Position numbers and translations under genes: made by a program
Source of the DNA: Mycosarcoma maydis
Lineage: Eukaryota; Basidiomycota; Ustilaginomycetes; Ustilaginales
Length of the DNA: 64,000 nt
Direction of reading: 5' to 3'
NCBI RefSeq assembly: GCF_000328475.2
Contig: NC_026481.1
Location: 563,315 to 627,314, forward strand
The notes under the pieces: generated by a model
The model's input: only the letters and a program-made list of their open reading frames with translations
Database searches by the model: none
Told to the model about the DNA's origin: nothing
Shown: piece by piece, positions 20,015-30,900 of the stretch
Layout: the number at the start of each line of letters is the position of its first letter
How positions within the stretch are numbered: position 1 is the first letter of the stretch

Positions 20015-21385
20015 ATGCCAACATTACCCACCACGCCAAGACCCACCAATCCAGATGGGGCCGACTCATCCTGGTTGCTTGACCAACAGTTGTCGCCGAC
20101 ACTTGCGCAGAGCTCCTTGCGTGATCTCGACATCTCAGATTCACCTCTACACGGCCCTCTTCGTTTAGCGACAACCACCCATGTGCCGGGAGTAAAAAAG
20201 CCTATCAAGAGTCGTCCTTCTTGGGGATCCGCTGCGGTGCTCGACTCGAACAGCTCAGTCAAAGACATGTCCAAGATGCGACTTCTCGCAGGTCTCGACA
20301 TCAATGATGAGAACAAGCCGCCCGTATCCAGAAGAGGCCCTACCTCATCATCATCAGGTGGTGGTCGACCCCGCTTCTCTCTGTTCGCCAAGCCAGGCGT
20401 GCCGACTAATTTGATACCGAACAAGGCGCGCGACCAGTCACAGCCAGAAGACGAAGAGGATGACCACGACGACCACGATGACGACGATACCATTGCCGGC
20501 CTACCCGTTGCATCAGCGCTTGCTTCGTCATCGTCCATGCTGGGCTTGGACTCTTCAGTTGCCGAGGTTGATGACGAGTATATCCGCGAAGCCTTGCTCG
20601 GAAAACGAGCCTCAGCACGCCAGTCCACTGGTGGTCCCACTCCTAGCGAGAGCAAAGAGTCGCAGGAACAGGCTGCACGTCAACTCACCGAGCTTCGCCG
20701 CATGAACGACGTCTTTGAAGCTTTCGAGAGGATGCTCCGAGGCAGCGCCGGCCAGATCAATGCGTTTGCTCGGCGTGTACACGAGACCGACGACCTTCTC
20801 AACATGTACATTGGCTTGCTACGACAGACCGAAAAGACGCAGCAGCTGCTTCAGGATCAGGATTGGAAGGGTTCAAGCGAGGATGCTACTGCGCATGCTC
20901 TGTCGGTTGCTCTGGCAGAACGAGAGACGCAACGGCTTCAGGCCGAGGCGGTAGCACGAGAGCTAGAGGCTCAACGAGCTGCACAGCAGGCTGCTCTGCA
21001 AGCCGAAGAGGATCAGCGTCGGCGTCACGAGGAAGCACGCCGTGCAGCTCCTGCAGGCGCACGAGGTCGCGGTCGTACTGTATCCACATCCACCAGAGGT
21101 ACCGCAAGAGGCGGCGGCGCCGCTCGAGGAGCAACGACCACCGCTGCTCGCGGGCGTGTCGTTAGCTCTCGCACTGCATCCAACACAACAGACAGCTCAG
21201 CTGCCTCGACTCGCACCTCATCATCAACAAGAGGCGCATCGGTTCCTACGCGTGGTCGCTCCGCTTCGACCGTCGCACGGGGTACAGCTCGTCCGTCTGG
21301 TATTCCCACCCGTACCGTCTCGGGCAGCGCCGGTCTTGGCGGCCAATACGCAAATGTCAAGAGTTCCGGCTATGGCCCCAGATGA
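20015..21385 (+). CDS. DUO1: DASH/DAM1 complex subunit Duo1
   Basis: This is a kinetochore ring-complex subunit that couples chromosomes to spindle microtubules. With Met at 20015 it has 456 residues. The Duo1 core is at ~228-300: ELRRMNDVFEAFERMLRGSA, INAFARRVHETDDLLNMYIG, LRQTEKTQQLLQDQDWKGSSED. The KTQQLL...W.G spacing is typical of the family. A charged alpha-helical segment (AERETQRLQAEAVARELEAQ) and an Arg/Gly/Ser/Thr-rich basic tail (RGRGRTVSTSTRG-type repeats) follow, plausible for microtubule contact. The open frame extends to a Met at 19943, but that extension reads through an ATC repeat and is doubtful. No intron is needed. Confidence 0.88.
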   Translation: MPTLPTTPRPTNPDGADSSWLLDQQLSPTLAQSSLRDLDISDSPLHGPLRLATTTHVPGVKKPIKSRPSWGSAAVLDSNSSVKDMSKMRLLAGLDINDENKPPVSRRGPTSSSSGGGRPRFSLFAKPGVPTNLIPNKARDQSQPEDEEDDHDDHDDDDTIAGLPVASALASSSSMLGLDSSVAEVDDEYIREALLGKRASARQSTGGPTPSESKESQEQAARQLTELRRMNDVFEAFERMLRGSAGQINAFARRVHETDDLLNMYIGLLRQTEKTQQLLQDQDWKGSSEDATAHALSVALAERETQRLQAEAVARELEAQRAAQQAALQAEEDQRRRHEEARRAAPAGARGRGRTVSTSTRGTARGGGAARGATTTAARGRVVSSRTASNTTDSSAASTRTSSSTRGASVPTRGRSASTVARGTARPSGIPTRTVSGSAGLGGQYANVKSSGYGPR

Positions 21386-22417
21386 TTGTGATGTCGCTCA
21401 GCAATCCCTGTCCCTATCGTGTACTATACCATTTGCTCTGCTCCAATGTACAACTTGGCTCGAATTTCGCAGCACACTCACGACCCTCTTTGTGATTCGT
21501 GATTCGTGATTTGTGATTGCGACCATCGTGAATTGTGAATGTGAATTCGGCCATCTTGGATGCACGAGACGGCGGGGTCTTGTACAAGCTTGTTTTGGAC
21601 CGGCACTTTGCTCATTCAAGACGACGAATTGATAGAAGCAGCTCTTGTTGGGCAGTGCAGTCCACCTCGATTCGTCCGACATCTCACAAGCGTGGCACCT
21701 TACTGGGAATAGGCTGTGGGACGCCGTCTTGAAAGCGCATCTCGCGTTTCTGGTGTGAGCCGTTGGAACTCGGCAGCACGACAAGAAACTGTCGTACAGG
21801 GAATAGCGAGGCTGTACCGCTCCATTGCGTCATCAATGTTCCGCAAGCTAAGGTAAACGACAAAAAACACTGGCTAGTGTGATAGTGTGGCGCACACGGT
21901 TGAGGACAGAGGACAAGGAAATTGAGAGACTCACGATGCTCTGCACCTGACCCACGACTGCACCCACTGGACAGTTGAGTCATGTAAAGCCAGCGCGCTG
22001 AACAAGGATTCGCAAGTCTGGACGAGTCTTACTCTGCGCCTCTCTCAGGCTGTCGGGACGTATGAAGTGTGTTTGTGGGGCCAGTTACTGTCCGTGCCAG
22101 TGAAATCTTAAACAGGAGCGCGACGTCTGGTCGGCCGGCGCGCTGGGTCGCAATTAGAACGCTGGGCCAAGGCGGAGCAGAAATCTAGTGAGCATATGCA
22201 TCCGGCATGGCTCGGTGGCAGGCCGCAGGTCCAAGCACAACTGTACTCAAGCAGGCACATCCGACATCCGCAGCTGAAACACCATGCGCAACAAGAGGCC
22301 ATACAGCAGCCTCGGAATAGGCAAACAGTCGCCGGTCGCTCGGCGTGGATTCACAAAGCATGTTGTTGCATCATCACTGTTTATATTGTGTAAAATGCAC
22401 CATCGGACAATACACTC
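21386..22417. other. Intergenic region, no gene seen
   Basis: This is a roughly 1-kb spacer between convergent DUO1 and the complex I subunit gene. Heptamer-like copies sit near 21497-21545 (GTGATTCGTGATTCGTGATTTG and TCGTGAATTGTGAATGTGAA, overlapping). The short frames in it lack any recognisable family. Confidence 0.5.
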
Positions 22418-23132
22418 TAGGCGTAGTTCTCACTGTGATTTCAAAGGGGAGAAGAGGATCAAGGCAAGCAAGTCAGCGAATGAGACGGGACGAGAAACGT
22501 AAAGACAAGCGCGCGAGTTGCAGAGCGGAAGGGCTAAACACTTACGCAGGGTAGTATGCGTGAGGGTCGTGCGGAACAGCACCCTTTTGCAGCTTGAGGA
22601 TGTGGTGAGGCTGCTTGAAAGGAGGGCGCGGTGGAAGGTTGGAAGCCGAGTAGAAGCCGGTCGACGAGGCATCCGACGCCTTGTGCACTTGGGCGAGCAC
22701 GTCAGTAAAAGCGGTGGGCGATTCCAGATCAGCCGGACGCGTGAGAGCGGTGGTGTTCGAAGCGTCCTCGGGCGCCTGCAGGCTTCGGGTGCCATCCTCG
22801 TTGGGCGAAGACAGAAGGAGCATGGTGAGGTCCTTCTGCGTGATCATCTCGAGCTTGGGGTATTTTCGTCGGAAGTCTCGGTTGTGGTACAAGTTGCCCG
22901 CAGGATCAGAGGCGGCGCTCGGAGGTGTCGCAGAGCGCTCCGGTCGAGATCCCGGTTGAGGCCATCGGTTCAACTCGATCGACGGGATGCCGGATGAGAT
23001 CTCCGCGTTGGCCGAAAAGACCTGACGGAATTTGCGCCAGAAGGGAGTCTTGCCCTCGATGTACGTATAGCTGTGAGACGAAGCGTAGTTCTTGGCCTCG
23101 TTCAAAACAGTTCGGCTAGCTCGAAGAGACAT
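22418..23132 (-). CDS. Mitochondrial complex I accessory subunit, NUZM / 21.3-kDa type (two exons)
   Basis: Exon 1 is 23132-22546, the intron is 22545-22434 (112 nt) and exon 2 is 22433-22418. The product has 200 residues. The apparent stop after ...HAYYPA is inside a perfect donor, GTAAGT. The intron has a GCTGAC branch site and ends CACAG. Splicing gives CCT GC|T GAG AAC TAC GCC TAG, so the protein ends PAENYA. Features recalled from Neurospora and Yarrowia homologues are an N-terminal YTYIEGKTPFWRKFRQVF, then GIPSIELNRWPQPGS, then AGNLYHNRDFRRKYPKLEMI followed by a short LL segment. The role would be structural in NADH:ubiquinone oxidoreductase. An upstream Met at 23225 exists, but Met at 23132 fits the family start. 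Confidence 0.72.
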
Positions 23133-23710
23133 GATGCGCAATGTCAGCTCGATGGCGGTGCAGGCGATGGTGGTGTGCGATAGATATTGACGACTGAAAC
23201 CGTACAAGCACGTTTTCTGTTGCACTCACAGACTCACGACTGCCGATGATGGAATTCATGATTCCACAATCACGAATCATCTTCAACCTCGAGTTTGCAC
23301 GTGAGGCTATCTCCCGTGCGGCATTACAAATCACGAATCACGAATCAAGCGGTTGATTTTCAAACACGAATAGAATTGCATTCTTTTCGGTCTCACAATC
23401 CAAAAAAACCCTCCACGGCGCTCGTGCCTTGTCCTCTGAAACACACGTGACAGCTTCACGCTTCTGTAGCTCGCCTCTTTCCCTGGCTCAAGTTCTGTTT
23501 CTCGTGTCTCCGGAACAACCACCAAGTTCAGGTGGCCGAGCCCTTGAAGCAATGAGAACAGCTATATGAACGTGCTGTCGACGTCTATTACATATTTACG
23601 GATGATCGTAACTTACTGCTTACAGGCATAAAGTGTGATATCGGATATTCGGCAAGAAGGCGGAACAAAGATGTTGGCCATCAAGATCCAAATCGCGGTC
23701 CTGTTTTGGC

Positions 23711-25879
23711 TTAGGACCATACATCGAGAAGCAGCCTCGAGCGTTCCTTGAGCAACTTGATCTCCTTCTTGGCCTCTTCTGCCGAACCCTTTGCCTCCTC
23801 GAGGATCTTGCCAAAGATGGCCTCGACATCGTGCGCCATACCCTTTGCTTCACCGCAAATGTAAATGTACGCCTTGCGCTCCAGAATGTCCTCGGCAATC
23901 TGCTTGCGTCGCTCCCAGATCAAGTCCTGCACGTAAAGCTTGGAGCCGTCAGGCTTGAACTTTTCGCGCGAAAGCGAGGTTTCCATGATGAACTTGCCGC
24001 CGAGCTTCTGTGCGTATTGCGGCCACTCGTCACGGTAAAGGAAATCTTCGTCGGCCTTCCTGCAGCCGTAGAAGAGCCAGAGATTGCCCCAGTCCTTGAG
24101 CGCCTCCTGAGCCGACTTGCCGTTGGACTTCTCGAGTGCCTTTTCGGCGCTGCAAACGCGATCTTGCACAAAAGAGCGGAAAGGCGCAACGCCAGTACCG
24201 GGACCGACCATGATGACAGGAATCTTGGGCGAGGTGGGTAGACGAAAGTTGGAGCGTCGAATGTGGATGGGAGCACGGAATGCGCCGTCCTTTGTGTAAG
24301 CGCCTCGCGGACCGTCCAGCAAATACTTTGGGGTGCCATAGCGCGGGTCGGAGGGACCAGTTGGCTGCTCGCCATTCTTGGCCATCTTGATGGAGCTAAT
24401 CAAGTTGGTGGCAAGACCGTGCACCCAGGGGGCGGACTTGTTGGCCTGGTATCGGAGCACGACAGCCGTGATGTGGACCGACTTGGGGTGCATCTTGGGG
24501 CTGGACGAGATCGAGTAGAAGCGAGGACCAACACGAGGAAGATCCGAGATTACACGATCAAAGGGTACGTTCCAGGGTTTTATGGAGCTGACGTCAGCCT
24601 GAAGATCGTCGCCGGCGATCCACTGCATGGCCTCTGTGGTCTTGAGCAAGCGACTGCCGATTTCGGCCTGAAAAATGTCCTTGTTGGCACAGACCTTTTC
24701 CAGCTTGGCTTGGATATCGGGCGAAGGGGCAAACTTGGCAAAGCTGTTGAGCGTTTGTCTTGAGGCATGGCTGGTGATGTCAATGTAGTGTCGGAAGACG
24801 GCTTCGTACGTGGTGGGGACGGGGAAGGGCACCTTTGCAAGGGTGGGGTCAAGCGATTCGACGTCGATCACGGTGGTGCGCTTGTCGAGGAGACCAAATA
24901 CGGCGAGAACACGGTCAACCTCTGGCTCGGGGTTGTGTGCCCACACGGCAATGTGGTCGCCGTGCTGGTACGAGATTCCGGAGCCATCAATGTCGAATTC
25001 GATGTGGACGCAAGTACGATCGGCGGTGCCTTGGACAAACAGCTCGCGAGCCTCCTTGACGACGGCGTTGTACGGGTTCTTGGCGTCGTGAATGCCCTTG
25101 GTGCCAAGCAGCGCACGAGCGGAAAGCTCGCCGTGGTAGACCTTGTCATCGGGGTGGTTGGCAAGTTCGGTGACCTTGAAATCGGGCACATCACCTCCAC
25201 CGCCCTCTTCAAAGTTGAGCGAAGTGGCAAGTGCCTCGAACATGGAGTCCTTCCAGGCCAAGTAGTCTTCCTCCATGCTCTTGTCGTCGTCACCTTCGCC
25301 TCGCTCGCCAATGCGCTTGGCGCCGAGAGACTGAAGACGCGCATCGAGCTTGCGGGCAACAGCGTTGAAATGCTCGTAGGTCCGATTTCCAAGGCCAAAG
25401 ATGACGTAGTTGAGGTTCTCGAGACGCTCACTGCCGTTGGAGAATTCGGGCGACTCGTTTTCGATGAACTCCATGAGGCCAACGGCATTGTCCGTGGGCT
25501 CACCCTCGCCGTAAGTTGCCATGACAAAGACGGCAACGGTGTCTTGGGGCATCTGGTCAAGTTTGTCGAACTCGTACTCCTCGGGATCGAGGACGAGAGA
25601 AGAGGTGCCAAAACGGGCTTTGGCCTCCTTGGCGAGCTTGGTGGCGTATTCTTCGGCGGTACCGGTTTGGGAGCCGTAGAAGATGGCGATGCGCTTGTTT
25701 TGGGACTTGAGCTTCGAGACAAAGTCGGCGCCACCTTGGTCGGTAGCAGCGAGAGGGGCGCCATTGGCAAGCTTGGAACCAGTGTCCTTGGCACCGCCGA
25801 ACAAGCTGTCACGGAACAGATAAAGGACGGCTAGCAAGCCTCCGAGACCGAGAACGAACAAGTCGAGTTGCGAAGCCAT
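23711..25879 (-). CDS. NCP1: NADPH-cytochrome P450 reductase
   Basis: The 722-residue ER enzyme passes electrons from NADPH through FAD and FMN to cytochrome P450s (sterol and xenobiotic metabolism). The N-terminal anchor is at ~5-22 (LDLFVLGLGGLLAVLYLF). The FMN-binding flavodoxin domain has YGSQTGTAEEYA (~69-80), ATYGEGEPTDNA and FGLGNRTYEHFN. The FAD domain has RFYSISSSP, followed by GLATNLI. The NADPH domain has GPGTGVAPFRSFVQ, FYGCRKADEDFLY and YICGEAKGMAHDV, and the C-terminus ends LLLDVWS with the family's penultimate aromatic Trp. Length and all cofactor motifs are canonical. It is intronless, and the start is the first Met followed by the anchor. Confidence 0.97.
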   Translation of the reverse strand: MASQLDLFVLGLGGLLAVLYLFRDSLFGGAKDTGSKLANGAPLAATDQGGADFVSKLKSQNKRIAIFYGSQTGTAEEYATKLAKEAKARFGTSSLVLDPEEYEFDKLDQMPQDTVAVFVMATYGEGEPTDNAVGLMEFIENESPEFSNGSERLENLNYVIFGLGNRTYEHFNAVARKLDARLQSLGAKRIGERGEGDDDKSMEEDYLAWKDSMFEALATSLNFEEGGGGDVPDFKVTELANHPDDKVYHGELSARALLGTKGIHDAKNPYNAVVKEARELFVQGTADRTCVHIEFDIDGSGISYQHGDHIAVWAHNPEPEVDRVLAVFGLLDKRTTVIDVESLDPTLAKVPFPVPTTYEAVFRHYIDITSHASRQTLNSFAKFAPSPDIQAKLEKVCANKDIFQAEIGSRLLKTTEAMQWIAGDDLQADVSSIKPWNVPFDRVISDLPRVGPRFYSISSSPKMHPKSVHITAVVLRYQANKSAPWVHGLATNLISSIKMAKNGEQPTGPSDPRYGTPKYLLDGPRGAYTKDGAFRAPIHIRRSNFRLPTSPKIPVIMVGPGTGVAPFRSFVQDRVCSAEKALEKSNGKSAQEALKDWGNLWLFYGCRKADEDFLYRDEWPQYAQKLGGKFIMETSLSREKFKPDGSKLYVQDLIWERRKQIAEDILERKAYIYICGEAKGMAHDVEAIFGKILEEAKGSAEEAKKEIKLLKERSRLLLDVWS

Positions 25880-26093
25880 CGTGCGATGATGCTCTACTTG
25901 AAAAGGAGCGAGAGGACCGAAGGATGGAGTCGTGAGGATGCGACAAGGATGGGGGAGGGAGGCGGAGTGGCAAGAGGCTGGTTGAGCGAAGAGGGCAGGG
26001 ACGAACGAGGAACGACGCAGTCAGTCGTGCAACCTTGTGACCGGCCAGGCGATCGGTCGGAATAACCGATGAGATGCACTGAACCAAAGGAAC

Positions 26094-26114
26094 AATCACG
26101 AATCACGAATCACG
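26094..26114. repeat. Tandem AATCACG heptamer, 3 copies
   Basis: Three perfect head-to-tail copies of AATCACG occur upstream of the P450 reductase gene. It is the same 7-bp word family (TTCACGA/TCGTGAA phase) that is dispersed through the window's non-coding DNA. Confidence 0.85.
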
Positions 26115-27129
26115 AATAATATGAAAAAGTGATTAGACAGAGACAGGCAGATGCGTTACAGAGGCGTGTGCGTAGTCTTTTTTAGTCGAGAAGAAAGAAG
26201 CATCTTTTGTTGACGTGGGGCAGAGCACAAAGGCTGAGCGCGATATGCTCGTCAAGGAATTTGAGCGCTAAAAGGGCACCACCTCAGTCTCTTGGTCATG
26301 AGTGGGAGCGAGTCTTGGCTAAGCTTTGGACACGTAACGTATGTAGGTTGCTGAAAGCGAGCCACACGTGAATTTGGCCGCTGGCGGGCACCCAAACCCA
26401 AAATCGCGAATGGTTGGTTCGCTTTCAGGTCATCGCCGCACAAACCTTGATGCAGCGTTACACGGTGCCGCCATGTGCAGAGCGACGAGCATCCATGGGT
26501 AAGTCACAGTGGTGCATACCTTTTCTTTGTGCATTCTCCACGCTTCGCCGTCGAGGGTGAGTGATGCCATGTTGGTCCTAGTTTGGGGTTTGTCTTGTGG
26601 CTATCGCGGCGGCTGGCACGATGGTGCGCAACTCGTCCAAGCTCCGTCTCGGCATTCACGGCCTCAATCGTGTACTGTCAACCGTGAGTATTCTGGTATG
26701 TGCACGCGACGAGAGACGAGCGGATCGTTGAACAGATGACACAGTCGAACCTCGTCAGCCAGGCTGTAGAAACAAAAAAAAAAGAAAAAACAGGAAATAT
26801 CTTCCGCGAGTAAATCGTGAATCCTTCGAGGTGAGGTAACGCGCGGGCGGAATTGTTGGTGATTCACACGCCTGAACGAAGAATCGTGAATGCGCCTGAC
26901 AATGTGCTTTTCAAACCAGTCTCACCTGCGCATGTCATACGATGATGATGCCTAATTGAGCCTCACGCTTCAGTCACTTGGTTATCAGATCTGCTGGAAT
27001 CTCAATGAATCGAGAATCAACAATAATATCGTGATTAGCACCAAATATCGCTCGCTCCTAAATCAGACCAACAAAAGAAGGTCTTTAAATGCATCAACAT
27101 CAAGATGGACGTTGCCGCCAAAAACATCA

Positions 27130-27134
27130 AAAAG
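27130..27134 (-). terminator. Pol III terminator of the tRNA gene
   Basis: TTTTT on the minus strand begins one base after the discriminator's flanking C, at the expected distance from the tRNA 3' end. Confidence 0.75.
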
Positions 27135-27135
27135 A

Positions 27136-27237
27136 TGCGACTAGCGGGGTTCGAACCCGCGGCCTCCTCTTTGCACCTGCCATCCATCCATGACAAAACG
27201 TGGGAAAGAGATATGATAACCACTTCACCATAGACGC
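27136..27237 (-). tRNA. tRNA-Gly (anticodon CCC), with intron
   Basis: The D stem is GTGA/TCAT and the anticodon stem TCTCT/AGAGG with loop TTCCCA-A. The variable loop is AGGCC and the T arm GCGGG-TTCGAAC-CCCGC, with a discriminator A at 27136. Exon 1 is 27237-27201 and exon 2 27171-27136. A 29-nt intron at 27200-27172 follows position 37, the standard tRNA intron site. The mature length is 73 nt. The acceptor stem GCGTCTA/TAGTCGC has one T-T mismatch at pair 4-69. A Pol III terminator of five T's follows at 27134-27130. A different anticodon register is unlikely because only this one closes the anticodon stem. Confidence 0.82.
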
Positions 27238-27941
27238 ATGCTGAGCATCTTCACTTGCAACACGGTTTATGTATCTATTCAAGACTGCAGTTTTACTCGT
27301 GATTGTCTTTCACGAGTCAAGCCAAGTCAAGCCACATGCATGTACGCCTGAACCCTGGACGCAACAGTGATACACAGAGTCGTGATTCACGAATTCACGA
27401 TCGCTCGTGCACAGCGTGAATCAGTCATGAGGGTAAATGACCGATACTCGTGACTGTACGAAGATCATGCTGGCTGAAACAGGCGGACAGCCACGTTTGC
27501 ACGCTGCGCCAACTACAGCTAACTTAGCTCACTTTACACTCAGACTCGTGACAATTGTGAATCTTGGTCAGCTCACTCGGAACAAGTCGTGGTACACAAT
27601 GCCATTTTTTTTCCTTTTCTCATCCAGCTTGTGCTGCTGCCGAGCCAACAACACTCACAACTTGGAAGGCGGCTGTATCGATAAGACAAAGCCTGACACA
27701 TTCATGACACCATCAACAGCGCCGCGGTCAGTCCCACTCTCCCTCCCTTGTCTCTACACGTCTGCTCTGCTCTTCGACACCACCTCATGCGCAGCAATTA
27801 AGACCTCTTTCGCCTTCGCATCCTCGTAACTGCGTCTCGCTCGTGGTGGTTGCAGGCGGCGCTTGTCTTGATACCCTCTCGTCATATAGCAGCGAATCGT
27901 GCGCACATCTACCGCTTTCAGCACGCACATATCAGTCTATC

Positions 27942-30900
27942 ATGATCGATCACCTCCTCGGTCGACCCTCGACCAAGCTCAAGAGAGTTCAGATCTTTTC
28001 GGTCATCCTCTTTTGGCTCTGTTTTCTCGCCACCGGCAGTCGCGATGGTCCTAGTCCGCTCGTACGCAAGATCAATGCCAAGCTTAAACGCTTTTCGCCA
28101 TGGCAGATCATCGTGTTCAGCTCCGTCGGCATTTACACTATCCGTCACCTCGACTCGCTCCTCGGCTTTGGCGCTCCCGAGCCGCTCGCTCGCATGTACT
28201 CGCGTAACTTTTACCGCACCACCTGGATCGTCACTGCCCTCGATGCCGGTTTTGCGTCCGCCATGAACATCAAGCCAAAGTGGTTGAGGGACCTGATGAG
28301 CATCGTCTTTTCCGCCTACTACATTGTCTATGCCAACGAGGCCGACGAGAAGCTCCGAAAGTACAGAGCCTTCTGCACTGTCGAGATGATGCGTTATACC
28401 TGGGAAAAGACTACCAACCCTTACGTTCGCTTGGCCACCTGCTTCCACCGTCCCTCGCTACCCATCGCACGTCCCCTCCTCATTGCGAGGCCACAAGTCG
28501 GCGCCCACCACACCCGACCCAGCAAAGCATGGCTTTTTTACGCAAAGAGCGAACGGCAGCTTCGCATGGAGGAGGAGCTTGTCCTCGACTTTTGCGGCGG
28601 CGGTTACATCTGCATGAACCCACAGCATCACGAGGAGCGTCTTCGTCAACTCGCCAAACAGATGCAGAAGCCTGTCCTCTGCGTAGACTACTGCAAGGCG
28701 CCCGAGTATCCCTACCCCTTTGCTCTCGAGGAGTGCTTTGACCTCTATCGCACGCTCCACGAGACTGCAGGAAAGGTGATTGGCATGTCAGGATCGCCCA
28801 ACTTCCGCATCCTTCTCACCGGCGACAGTGCCGGCGGCAACCTGGCCACCGGCGTCGTGCTCAAAATCATTCAGTATCCTCAGCCTCGCATTCAACTCGC
28901 GTACTCGTCGCTCATCTCCAGCGGCGGTGCTCAAGCTCAACGACCACCTCCGTTGCCCAAACCCATCGGCATGGTGCTCAGCTACCCGAGTCTCAACTTT
29001 GGCTTCTCCAGCTGGATGAAGCCAGAACACCTGCGCCTTTTGCGCCAACAAAGCGAGGTCAACCTCGACAACCTGGCGCAACACCAGTCCGCCATCGCGG
29101 CTTCCTCCTCTTCCTCCTCCCTCAGATCCTCCAGGCGCAGGTCGGTGGCAAATCTGGCCACTACGGGTAGCGCCTTGGACCGCAAACGTGCCGAGGCCAA
29201 GCGCTCTAGGAGCAAGGATCGACCAAAAGACTCTCGCTCCTACCAGTCTCTTACCCGTACCGCCGAGCTCCATCTCGACGAGCGTGCTCGTTACGCAGAG
29301 GTCGATCCTACGTCGGACGAAAACGGCACTTCCACGCCTTCCGATTCGCTACTTGAAAATGTTTGGGCTGACACCGCCTGGACGCCTACCTGGGAGAAGG
29401 GCGGTCTGCCTTGGAGCCAAGTTGCACGACAGGCCATGCTCGACGAAATTGCAGATCGAGAAGAGAAGCGAGCGCAGGCTCGATTCGAACAGGAACAGAG
29501 AGTGCTCCAGGAGGCAGCCGAGGCTGCTGATAGCAGGAACAGGGATCAGAAGCGGGCGCCCTTCAATACACGCCTCACTGTCACCTCGATGGCTGGCTAT
29601 TTTCAGGACAGGATCATTACCCAAGGCATGCTCCGTGCCATGGCCATCCTCTATGTCGGCCCCAAGCGTCAACCAGATCTCGATAACGACTACTACCTTT
29701 CGCCTGTGGTGGCGCCGGCACATCTGCTGGCCGAGTTCCCGCCCGTCTTGTTTATTTGCGGAGAAAAAGATCCTCTATGCGACGACACTGTCATCATGGC
29801 TGGTCGCATTCGGGAGGCCAAGCTAGCCAAGAAGGCGGATTTGGAACGACGCAGGGCCATGGCCTCGGCTCGATTCGGCGAAGGTCTGCGCACCACACCC
29901 ATCTCGTCAACAAGCCATACCAAGCTACCCATCGATCCAATCGAGCTCGAATCGGCAGAGGATTGGGTGCAGATGAGGATCATCGAGGGCTGGAGTCACG
30001 GCTTTTTGCAAATGTCGGCCTTGATGCCAGAGGCCAAGCAGGTGATCGGTTTCTTGGGTACTTGGATGTCGTTGGTGTTCGAGGAGTTCCGGGACAAGTT
30101 GGACGATGAGAGGGAAAACGCCGAGGCAGAAGCAAGGCAGAAGGTGATCGAGAGTCGCGTGCGTGCAGCAGCAAGCAGGGACGGGTCGCCCTTGATCGGT
30201 ACGCGTGCCACGCTGGGCAACGATCAAGCCTTCGCCGCCCGAAGCCAGGAAACAGGTTCTCTGGCCGGCCAGAGCAAGGTCAACGAGAGCGACAGCGGCC
30301 GCCATGTGATTGAGCCGGCTACCGGCGCGACCCAGGCTGTACAGGAGGACGCAGATGATGAAGCCGAAGGTCAGGATGAGGATGATGACGGACCGATCAT
30401 GGTGATCCCCAAGAAGCATCGACCGGTCGCCTCGCATGCTTCTCCGTGCAACCGTTCATCGCATCAGCTTGCGCATGCTCAGGCTGCGTCTCCACACACG
30501 GATTTCAAGGAGCCTGGGTCTGCTTTGAAGCCAGCGTCTGAGCATCTGACTCTTCCGCAGGTCGCCTCTCTGCGCTCAGAGGATGACCGCGACGGCCGAG
30601 CGCACAGCGATGGCGAAACGTCTCGTGCATCCGGCACCTTGGCGCGTCAGGCGCACCTAGCTGCTGTCAATCGCGCCGAGAGCGAAAGCAACCTGCTCGC
30701 GGAAGCCACTGCACGCTCTGGCTTCGCAGGCAACGGAAGCAGCACGACAGCGCGGAGAGGCAGTAAGAACGGCGCTTCGTCGCGTATCGACGAAAGGTAC
30801 CGAAGCATGTTGGTCGAAGAGGCGAGTTTGTTGGCCAGGAGAAGGGACGATGTCTTGTTTGGTCTCGAGGGCAATTCGGCGATTGTGGGGGATGAGGATG

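Larger units (their letters stand above)
25880..27135. other. Intergenic region, no gene seen
   Basis: A long upstream region of the P450 reductase gene. Heptamer copies are near 26094-26114 (three in tandem), 26812 and 26883. An A-rich run lies at 26772-26790. Short overlapping frames lack protein signals. Confidence 0.5.

Noticed and set aside
22108..22302. Cys-rich small frame on the minus strand
   Set aside because: Short, without a signal peptide or regular cysteine spacing, and overlapped by another frame; not supportable as a secreted effector.
24767..25834. A 355-codon open frame on the plus strand
   Set aside because: It is exactly antisense to the P450 reductase gene, has no domain, and is explained by codon bias of the real gene on the other strand.
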